Of a DNA stretch of 54,327 bases, positions 18,025 through 25,506 are shown in pieces; position 1 is the stretch's first letter, and every line of letters begins with the position of its first letter. The position numbers and the translations under genes were made by a program. Under the pieces are notes generated by a model that saw only the letters and a list, made by a program, of their open reading frames with translations, was not told the origin of the DNA and made no database searches. The stretch is from Candidatus Peregrinibacteria bacterium CG10_big_fil_rev_8_21_14_0_10_49_10 (lineage in GTDB: Bacteria > Patescibacteriota > Gracilibacteria > Peribacterales > Peribacteraceae): positions 1 to 54,327 of the forward strand of contig PFDR01000065.1 of assembly GCA_002772545.1 (NCBI GenBank), read 5' to 3'.

Positions 18025-18479
18025 GTGGGCAGTGGCAAGTGGGCAGTCTCGCAATAGATACAATAGTGATATGACAAGACTACCCTATCAAAAATTGCAC
18101 ATCTGGCAGAAAGGCATGCAGTTAACCAAAAAAATCTATGCCATAACCAAATTGTTGCCTGCTGATGAACGTTACGGACTCATATCGCAAATGAATCGAG
18201 CAGCAGTCTCTGTTCCATCGAATATTGCAGAAGGCAGTCAGAGAATAACAAAAGAAGGAATGGGGCACTATTTGCGCATCGCAAGGGGATCACTGGTTGA
18301 ATTGGAAACACAAACCCTTCTCTGCAGAGAATTATTTTCGGTATGCAGTGACAGCATCACACTGCCAATTCTCAATGAAATACAGGAACTAAAAAAGATG
18401 ATGTACAGTTTCCAGCAAAAGCTACAAAGCGACAGCGAGCAAGTTTGCACATAAGCACTGCCCACTTGCCACTGCCCAC
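18025..18479. repeat. Heptad-repeat locus C: perfect inverted arms bracketing four-helix-bundle gene #2
   Basis: GTGGGCA GTGGCAA GTGGGCA GT (18025-18047) and its exact reverse complement ACTGCCC ACTTGCC ACTGCCC AC (18457-18479), 23/23. Confidence 0.9.
18071..18454 (+). CDS. Four-helix-bundle protein (S23/IVP-like)
   Basis: 'LHIWQKGMQLTKKIYAITKLLPADERYGLISQMNRAAVSVPSNIAEGSQRITKEGMGHYLRIARGSLVELETQTLLCREL'. Confidence 0.93.
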   Translation: MTRLPYQKLHIWQKGMQLTKKIYAITKLLPADERYGLISQMNRAAVSVPSNIAEGSQRITKEGMGHYLRIARGSLVELETQTLLCRELFSVCSDSITLPILNEIQELKKMMYSFQQKLQSDSEQVCT

Positions 18480-18519
18480 CTGTGGTACACGTGGGCAGCA
18501 GCAAAAGAATCATTCATCG

Positions 18520-20778
18520 CTATCTCCTTGGCGGTCCTCTCCTGTCCCCCCCTCTAAACCCTCCTCCATGACGTGGCGGTCCGCTGTGGCGTGGTCTGTC
18601 CGGCGGCATGCCGGCAGGGCGCTCTGTCATCTGCTTCAGCGAGAGACGAGTCTTACCTTCGGTGGCATTGTATTCCACACATTTTGCTTTTACTTCATCC
18701 CCCACCTTCAGCACGTCTTCCACCTTTTCGGTACGAGCCCACTGCAGTTCGGAAATGTGGATCATAGCATCCTTGCCTCCAAGGAATTCTACTATGGCAC
18801 CTATACCATCAATAATCCGCACAACCTTACAGTCGTACATAGCACCCTCTTCCGGCTTGGCTACAATTGTTTCTATCCATGCCTTCGCTTTTGCCATACT
18901 TTCACCATCCACAGAAGTTACAAAGATGAGACCACTGTCCTCTATGTCTATTTCTACTCCTAAGTCTCCGGTGATCTTCTGGATGGTCTCTCCGCCCTTT
19001 CCTATAACAAGACGGATGTCATCGGGATTGATTTGAATGGTTTCTATACGCGGAGCATACGGACTCATTTCCTTGCGTGGTTCCGCAATAGCCTTGAGCA
19101 TGGTTTCCATAATAGACATACGCCCCGTTTTTGCACGTTCCAATGCCTCTTTAAACACTTCGTCCGGGAGTCCTTTAATTTTAATATCCATCTGAATAGC
19201 GGTAACTCCCTTTTCGGTACCTGTGACTTTAAAGTCCATATCTCCTCCAAAGTCTTCTTCGTCTTGAAGATCGGAGAGAATGACGTACTTGCCCGCTTCT
19301 TCATCGGAAACGAGGCCAAGTGCTATACCTGAGACCGGAGCAGAAATGGGTACACCTGCCGCCATAAGAGCAAGGGTAGATCCGCATGTAGCAGCCATGG
19401 AAGAAGAACCATTACTCTCTAAAATCTCTGTGACGGTACGAATGGTGTAAGGGAAACTTTCTTCGGAAGGCAACACAGGCTCTATACCACGCTGGGCAAG
19501 ATTTCCGTGTCCTATTTCCCTATTCCCCACAAAGAGCCTGTTGCTTGTTTCTCCTACGGAGAACGGTGGGAAGTTGTAGTGATGAAAGTAACGATCTTTT
19601 TTCTCACCCATCATACCCTCTGTAAGTTGCTTATCTCCCGGTGCGCCAAGTGTGCAGGTGGTAAGCCCCTGTGTTTCTCCACGCTGGAACAGTGCTGAGC
19701 CATGTACCCGGTTTGGGAGCACATCTACCATTACTCCAATGGGACGAATTTCATCCACCTTGCGACTGCTCATGCGAAGTCCTTCTTCCAGAATGAGACG
19801 ACGCACTTCTCCTTTGACCACTTTATCCATGAGATCACCGGCATGTGCGTAGAGCTCAGCCAATTCTTCATTTCCTTCTGCAGAACCAAATTTCTCCTCC
19901 AGTTTTGCAGCAGCGCCGTCTATAAAAGTAGTGAATATTCCTCTGCGATCCAGCTTCTCCAACGGCTCTTTAATAGCCTTGTTTACATCTGCAAGCGCCC
20001 AGTCTTTGAGTACCTGTAATGCTTCCTTATGGGTGTAGGATGCGGGTGCCTCCCACTTTTCCTTCCCGATCTCCTTTTGAATGTCTGCAAAGGCTTTGGC
20101 AATTTTCTGTGCCCACTTCTTGCCAAACTCTATGGCACGCAGCACATCCGCCTCCGGAACCTGATTTGCTCCCGCCTCTATCATCACTATCTTTTCCTGT
20201 GAAGCGGTAAGGACCATATCTAAATCTGCAGTCTTGCGGACTTCGTGCGAAGGATTGAGTATCAACTCTCCACCTACCATACCCACACGCACCGTGCCAA
20301 TGGGACCATCTGCAGGGCAATCCGAAATGGCCACAGCGAGGCTGGCTGCATTGGCCGAAGCAATGTCGTGCTCATTCTCAAAATCGTAACTCAGGATGGT
20401 GCAAAACACCTGAATATCGTTGTGAATAGTCTTGGCAAACATAGGACGCAGGCCACGGTCTATGACACGGGCCATAAGAACATAGTCATCTCCGGGACGA
20501 CCTTCTCGCTTGCGGAAGCGGGAACCGGCAATTTTACCTGCCGCATAAAATTTCTCCTGATACACCACCTGCAGAGGCAAAAAATCCACACCGTCACGTG
20601 CCTGCTTACTCACGGTGACGTTGCTCATACACACTGTGTCGCCCAGTTGGCAAAGCACAGTTGCGTTTGCTTGCTGTGCAAGCATACCCGTTTTAAAAAC
20701 GAGCTTTTGATCACCGAGTTCAACGGTGTACTCTTTTTGGGGAGCTATGGCGCTCGACCCTTTTTTTAAACCAAACAT
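18520..20778 (-). CDS. pnp: Polyribonucleotide nucleotidyltransferase (PNPase)
   Basis: 'GSRFRKREGRPGDDYVLMARVIDRGLRPMF', 'RGETQGLTTCTLGAPGDKQ', 'VSDEEAGKYVILSDLQDEEDFGGDMDFKVTGTEKGVTAIQMDIKIKGL', KH and S1 domains. Confidence 0.97.
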   Translation of the reverse strand: MFGLKKGSSAIAPQKEYTVELGDQKLVFKTGMLAQQANATVLCQLGDTVCMSNVTVSKQARDGVDFLPLQVVYQEKFYAAGKIAGSRFRKREGRPGDDYVLMARVIDRGLRPMFAKTIHNDIQVFCTILSYDFENEHDIASANAASLAVAISDCPADGPIGTVRVGMVGGELILNPSHEVRKTADLDMVLTASQEKIVMIEAGANQVPEADVLRAIEFGKKWAQKIAKAFADIQKEIGKEKWEAPASYTHKEALQVLKDWALADVNKAIKEPLEKLDRRGIFTTFIDGAAAKLEEKFGSAEGNEELAELYAHAGDLMDKVVKGEVRRLILEEGLRMSSRKVDEIRPIGVMVDVLPNRVHGSALFQRGETQGLTTCTLGAPGDKQLTEGMMGEKKDRYFHHYNFPPFSVGETSNRLFVGNREIGHGNLAQRGIEPVLPSEESFPYTIRTVTEILESNGSSSMAATCGSTLALMAAGVPISAPVSGIALGLVSDEEAGKYVILSDLQDEEDFGGDMDFKVTGTEKGVTAIQMDIKIKGLPDEVFKEALERAKTGRMSIMETMLKAIAEPRKEMSPYAPRIETIQINPDDIRLVIGKGGETIQKITGDLGVEIDIEDSGLIFVTSVDGESMAKAKAWIETIVAKPEEGAMYDCKVVRIIDGIGAIVEFLGGKDAMIHISELQWARTEKVEDVLKVGDEVKAKCVEYNATEGKTRLSLKQMTERPAGMPPDRPRHSGPPRHGGGFRGGDRRGPPRR

Positions 20779-20814
20779 TGGAAAGAAGGAAAAAGATAGA
20801 GATCCCACCTTCGT

Positions 20815-20855
20815 TCGTCTTTCGACAAACTCAGGACAAACTTCGGCGGGAAGAC
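20815..20855. repeat. Candidate dispersed repeat (TTCGACAAACTCAGGACAAACTTCG type)
   Basis: 'ttcgtctttcgacaaactcaggacaaacttcggcgggaag' upstream of pnp; resembles a family that yields spurious 'VRLSTxSGQ' peptides in many draft genomes. Confidence 0.35.
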
Positions 20856-20963
20856 CTTTTCCCCCAGCGCAAACTGTACTGTTATGGATTCACACAGCAA
20901 TCTCTGTTAGTACGAATAGAGCGGAGTGGTATGCTTGTACAACATGCAATCGTTGTTCGTGAG

Positions 20964-21032
20964 TAGTTATTGGTTATTAGTTCGGTGTTTTTGATGTGAA
21001 CAACCTCACTAATAACAAACAACCAATAACTA
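20964..21032. repeat. Heptad-repeat locus E: short inverted arms, no gene inside
   Basis: TAGTTAT TGGTTAT TAGTTCG (20964-20984) facing ACTAATA ACAAACA ACCAATA ACTA (21008-21032); outer 12 nt perfectly complementary. Confidence 0.7.
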
Positions 21033-21238
21033 TCTTGTCAGTGCCAAGCAACAACCTATCACTACAAACGTGTCAGAGACTCTTGCGTAAACCCAGTACG
21101 GTAGAGCGGCGGTGGAGGGAAGGAACTGCGGGTAGTGTAGGGATGTTTGTGTGTGAAGGAAAGTGTTCTTAGAAGGAAAATTTCCTATGCAACTGGTTTC
21201 TGAGGCGACTGTGATTGAATGTTCTTAGGAGCATTAGA

Positions 21239-23296
21239 TTACGCACCTGTAATGAAATCAACAAAACTAGAAACAGTTGGAAAGTTTTTTTTGAAAAAAC
21301 TGGGACGCTCAGCAGCCGTCATACCCTTCGTTTCTTCTTCAGGAAGCACGCGTAAGAGAAAATCCGCCAGCATATCGTAACCATCCGTAGTGAGCACAGA
21401 CTCTACATGGAACTGCGAACCGGCAAACTTCTTACCACGCAGAGCATGCACTTCTCCTGTTTCCGGATCAGAGGAATACTGAACACCTTTCTCAACTTCA
21501 GGTTTTTTAGCAGCAAACGTATTGTAGAATCCCACACGTTGAAGATCTCCAAAGAAATCAATCTCCTTACAAACACCCTGTGCAGGATCCTGCTTCTGAA
21601 CCACATCCAATTTTAGTTCTTTGCAGAGAATTTGATGCCCCAGACATATGCCCAAGAGAGGCTGCCCCGTGCTCTTGAGATGAGCTGCAATTTCCCCGAG
21701 ACACTGCATCTTTTTACAATGCTCATCATTGGGATCTCCGGGTCCGGGACCCAGAATAACAATATCTGAACTATGATCATGAACCTTAAAATGATTGTAG
21801 CGTACTACCGTTACATCTGCCCCCATATGTTGAATCATATTACGTAATATGTAACAGAAATCATCTTCATTATCGATAATGGTTATCTTTTTACCTCTAA
21901 GTCTTGGGACTTCCAGACATTTCTTTCTCTGATCCTCAAAATGATATTCCGACAATCGGGTATTCCTTTTCTTTAAAAGATGTTCGACCTCAGATCTTAT
22001 TGCAGGAGGAAAACATTCAAGACACCGCTTTGCTGCAACAGCAACCGACTGCTCCAGACTGGCAAGCGGTGCAGCTAACTTTACAGAAGCCTCCCTTGCT
22101 TCATCTGGCGGATTGGAATCTCGCACAATGGTTGTTCCAGCCATCATTGTAAGCACACCACGTACTATCTCAATGGTACGAATGAGTATGGTGCTGTCCA
22201 ATGTATCCCGATTCTTCTTATCACGACCAAGCAGAACAAGGGCGGCACTATAGAAACGACGCGGTACGGAATCATGCTTTGCAATAACACGGCAAGCATT
22301 CTCCACCGGGCTGCCTGTCACTGTGGGTGCCCACATGGATTTTATAAGCAGTTCCAATACGTCCAACTCACTCATCCCCTCGAGTTCATACTCTGTGTGG
22401 AGCAACTTAGACATTTCTTTGAATTTTGGACCTTTTATTTTACCGCCCTTCTCACACATACGTGCCATCATTTTGAGTTCTTCATCCAGTACCATAAAGA
22501 GTTCCATAATTTCCTTTTCATCATTTAAAAACTCAGTGAGCTCTTTCTCAGAAAACTCAAATCCGTCATCTGCGGCATTTTTTGTTTTACGCAACGTACC
22601 GCTAATAGGATTCATCGTAACCTTATTGACATCTATTACTGCATCATCATCCAGCTCCAGTTCTCCCGGCTCTACCGTAAGCTGACGCTCTGGAGACGCA
22701 AATATAAGATAATCTTTTCCGTTGCTAAATACACCGGTCATGTATGTGCCAAACTCATTATTCAACAGTGTGTGAAAAATGGAAAGAGCCGAAGAACGCT
22801 GAAAACCCTCTATTTCTGCACTTTTGCTTCTTGGAAGCACAAAGTTGGCACCTTCTCCCTTGCCTATTTCGTTTTCAATAATGTTCCGCACCAATTCCTC
22901 ATATTCTTCATCGGTATGGCTGTCTGTAATTGTCCCCAGCTTAAGAGCATCCACAGGCAATCGACTCAGTAGTTCACGAAGCTTCATATGCGTCACTCGA
23001 GTCACCTGAAGGCATTGAATTCTTGCCTTATTCTCTCCATCCTCAGTAACAGCTGGGTATTCTCTTTCTGTTTTAATTGAAGAATAAGGGACTGCACAAA
23101 TGGTATCTACGATACCCGGCTGTGTGCGATTTTTACGCTTCTGAGCAACCTCATTGAGCGTATCCAAAAATTCCATGGTGCCTTCATACACATCTACTTC
23201 CTCTCCCCCCTCTCTTTGAATAATGGCAAACGGTTGATGGCCGTCCAAAATACGATTCAGAGCATCAGCCGATGAAGACGGTACCGTTTCAGACAT
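21239..23296 (-). CDS. PhzE-type chorismate-utilising synthase fused to a glutamine amidotransferase (ADIC/anthranilate synthase family)
   Basis: 'KVTMNPISGTLRKTK', 'LFMVLDEELKMMARMCEKGGKIKGPKFKEMSKLLHTEYELEG', 'MWAPTVTGSPVENACRVI', 'LLGRDKKNRDTLDSTILIRT', then GATase 'LGICLGHQ', 'AQGVCKEIDFFGDLQRVGFYNTF', 'FHVES'. Confidence 0.85.
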   Translation of the reverse strand: MSETVPSSSADALNRILDGHQPFAIIQREGGEEVDVYEGTMEFLDTLNEVAQKRKNRTQPGIVDTICAVPYSSIKTEREYPAVTEDGENKARIQCLQVTRVTHMKLRELLSRLPVDALKLGTITDSHTDEEYEELVRNIIENEIGKGEGANFVLPRSKSAEIEGFQRSSALSIFHTLLNNEFGTYMTGVFSNGKDYLIFASPERQLTVEPGELELDDDAVIDVNKVTMNPISGTLRKTKNAADDGFEFSEKELTEFLNDEKEIMELFMVLDEELKMMARMCEKGGKIKGPKFKEMSKLLHTEYELEGMSELDVLELLIKSMWAPTVTGSPVENACRVIAKHDSVPRRFYSAALVLLGRDKKNRDTLDSTILIRTIEIVRGVLTMMAGTTIVRDSNPPDEAREASVKLAAPLASLEQSVAVAAKRCLECFPPAIRSEVEHLLKKRNTRLSEYHFEDQRKKCLEVPRLRGKKITIIDNEDDFCYILRNMIQHMGADVTVVRYNHFKVHDHSSDIVILGPGPGDPNDEHCKKMQCLGEIAAHLKSTGQPLLGICLGHQILCKELKLDVVQKQDPAQGVCKEIDFFGDLQRVGFYNTFAAKKPEVEKGVQYSSDPETGEVHALRGKKFAGSQFHVESVLTTDGYDMLADFLLRVLPEEETKGMTAAERPSFFKKNFPTVSSFVDFITGA

Positions 23297-23499
23297 GAAG
23301 TAAAGATAAGGAAGTAACTATAACACAAATACAGCTGTATCCGTGCAGCGGGAAAGGACTTTTTAGTGCACCCTACTGCAACAGGAGTTTCACTGCGGAA
23401 CTCCAACGAACGGGCCGGAGAGGGATAAGATTCCTTTGCACCGCTACAACAGTACATTGTTTCTGTGCTTCATGCAAGAAATTTTTACGAAAACATAAT

Positions 23500-23614
23500 T
23501 AGAAACTAGAAACTAGAACTTGAAGCTTAGGCCGGGACCCTATTTTCTTAGGAAATTTTTGGTCCTAAATGACCAAGACACAAGAATATCTAGTGCTGAA
23601 TATTCTAGTTTCTA
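23500..23614. repeat. Heptad-repeat locus F: inverted arms between the PhzE-type and TrpR-like genes, no ORF inside
   Basis: TAGAAAC TAGAAAC TAGAACT TGAAGCT (23500-23527) facing TTCTAGTTTCTA (23603-23614); 12/12 complementary to 23500-23511. The TrpR-like stop codon lies in the right arm. Confidence 0.7.
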
Positions 23615-23914
23615 TGTATTCAACTTCTTCAAAAAATGCACAAATCCCCCACTGCCGTACTGCAGCATGCGGGATCCGCGTGTAATTTTGCTGATACTCA
23701 CTCCCAGTTCCTTTGCAATATTGCGCTGCGGCTCTCCTGCATGAAGCTTTTGGATGAGTTGCCATCGCTCTGCCAGGCTATCTACTTCCTGCGGGGTGAG
23801 AATGTCTTCCAAAAGAATTTTTGCCTCGTGGGTAGTTTCCACTGCAGCAAAAAGCATATAGAGATCCCGAAGGTATTCCTGAGGGGCAGGCACAGCCGTA
23901 GTGTAACGGTACAC
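23612..23914 (-). CDS. TrpR/YerC-family transcriptional repressor
   Basis: 'ILTPQEVDSLAERWQLIQKLHAGEPQRNIAKELGVSISKITRGSRMLQYGSGGFVHFLKKL', the TrpR HTH with ITRGSR. Confidence 0.85.
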   Translation of the reverse strand: MYRYTTAVPAPQEYLRDLYMLFAAVETTHEAKILLEDILTPQEVDSLAERWQLIQKLHAGEPQRNIAKELGVSISKITRGSRMLQYGSGGFVHFLKKLNT

Positions 23915-23916
23915 CG

Positions 23917-24186
23917 TTACTTTTTCAACTTATTCGCTTCCAGCACATTCTGGTACTGCTCCGGCTTATTCATTTTAAGGTAGGTAAGCAGTGTCCGGCG
24001 TCGCGCGACCTTGCTCAGTAAACCCTTGCGGGCAGAGTGGTCCTTTTCATGCTCCTGTAAATGCTTGGTAAGCAAACCAATTTCCTTTGTGAGGATGGCA
24101 ATTTGCACATGGGGGGAACCGGTATCTTTCTCGTGTGTGCGATGTTTGCTGATGAGTCGTTTTTTTATGGTTCTCTTCATGGACAT
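23917..24186 (-). CDS. rpsO: 30S ribosomal protein S15
   Basis: 'DTGSPHVQIAILTKEIGLLTKHLQEHEKDHSARKGLLSKVARRRTLLTYLKMNKPEQYQNVL'. Confidence 0.97.
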   Translation of the reverse strand: MSMKRTIKKRLISKHRTHEKDTGSPHVQIAILTKEIGLLTKHLQEHEKDHSARKGLLSKVARRRTLLTYLKMNKPEQYQNVLEANKLKK

Positions 24187-24341
24187 AGCTCAGAAGTGGG
24201 AAAGTGGCATTCCAACCACAGCCCCTAAAGCAGAACGCCTTACGTAGCGTGGTCGGCTTTCTATTGTATGCATGGATGAATCAAAATCAAGTATTTGGGC
24301 TATTTTTAGCAATTTGCCCTCTAAAAAGCCGAAAAAATGGA

Positions 24342-24370
24342 GTGGACAACTGTCCACCATTTGCTAGCAT
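24342..24370 (+). promoter_or_regulatory. rmuC-pcrA promoter with a palindromic putative LexA operator
   Basis: GTGGACA-ac-TGTCCAC (24342-24357), a perfect 7-bp inverted repeat containing a -35-like TGGACA (24343-24348); 16 nt to TAGCAT (24365-24370); ATG at 24377. Confidence 0.65.
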
Positions 24371-24376
24371 AGAGAT

Positions 24377-25495
24377 ATGGAAACCATAGTCGCATTTATC
24401 GTGGGGCTCGGGCTCGGGCTCGGGCTTGGCATCTGGGTCTATAAGAAGATCGCAACAGATTCCGAGAAGAATTTTAAGTCTCTCTCAGAGGAGGCACTGC
24501 GTTTGCAAACCGATCAGATTCTTAAGCTTACAGAGACCAAACTTGCCGGGAAGAAGGAAGCCATAGACGATACTCTAAAGACTATGCGGGGAGATTTGCA
24601 AAAGGTAGAAAAGCTGATGCGCGAGCTGGAAAAGGACCGGGAGCACAAGTACGGCGAACTGGGAAACAGGCTGGAAAACGCCGCAGAGGTGATTAAAAAA
24701 CTCAACACTCAAACAGAAGGACTCACCGCTGCACTCTCCAGTAACAGCAAGCGTGGTCAGTGGGGAGAGCGAATGGCCGAAGATGTTCTGCGGCTGGCGG
24801 GCCTTATAGAAGGAGTGAACTACATCAAGCAGAAAAAACTGGAAGATGCGGGCTCGCGACCGGATTTCACCTTTATGCTCCCCCACAATCTCAAGCTCAA
24901 TATGGATGTAAAGTTCCCCTTTAATAATTACGAAAGTTTTGTAGAAGCAAAAACAGACGCAGAGAAGGAGAAGTACAAGAAGGAGTTTTTAAACGACGTA
25001 AAGAAAAGAGTGCGGGAACTGCAAACGCGCGAATACATTAACCCCAACGACAACACGGTGGACTACGTACTGCTCTTCATTCCCAATGAACAAATTTTCA
25101 GCTTTATCAACGAAGTGGATCGTTCAATTGTAGATGAAGCTATGCAGGGCAAAACCATTCTGTGCTCACCACTCAGCCTCTATGCCATCCTTGCTGTTAT
25201 TCGCCAATCTATAGATAACTTCCAGTTCGAATCCAAATCACTCGAGATGCTCAAAGTCTTTGGCACCTTTAAAACACAATGGGAACGGTATAAGGAACAA
25301 ATCGCTACCGTGCGTGATCGCTTTGAAAAAGTACATAAAGAGTATGAAGATCTTGTAGGGGTACGGGAACGCCAACTGGATAAACCACTGGAGAAATTGG
25401 AGGAATTGCGGCAGGAAACAGACACTCTCCCCAGGAAGGTGATTACAAAAAAGATAGACGAAGTTCGGGAAGCGCAAAACGTAAAGACAAGGTAA
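24377..25495 (+). CDS. rmuC: DNA recombination protein RmuC
   Basis: N-terminal TM, coiled coil, 'KRGQWGERMAEDVLRLAGLIEGVNYIKQKKLEDAGSRPDFTFMLPHNLKLNMDVKFPFNNYESF', 'EQIFSFI...ILCSPLSLYAILAVIRQ'. Confidence 0.94.
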   Translation: METIVAFIVGLGLGLGLGIWVYKKIATDSEKNFKSLSEEALRLQTDQILKLTETKLAGKKEAIDDTLKTMRGDLQKVEKLMRELEKDREHKYGELGNRLENAAEVIKKLNTQTEGLTAALSSNSKRGQWGERMAEDVLRLAGLIEGVNYIKQKKLEDAGSRPDFTFMLPHNLKLNMDVKFPFNNYESFVEAKTDAEKEKYKKEFLNDVKKRVRELQTREYINPNDNTVDYVLLFIPNEQIFSFINEVDRSIVDEAMQGKTILCSPLSLYAILAVIRQSIDNFQFESKSLEMLKVFGTFKTQWERYKEQIATVRDRFEKVHKEYEDLVGVRERQLDKPLEKLEELRQETDTLPRKVITKKIDEVREAQNVKTR

Positions 25496-25506
25496 GATAC
25501 TTCCCC

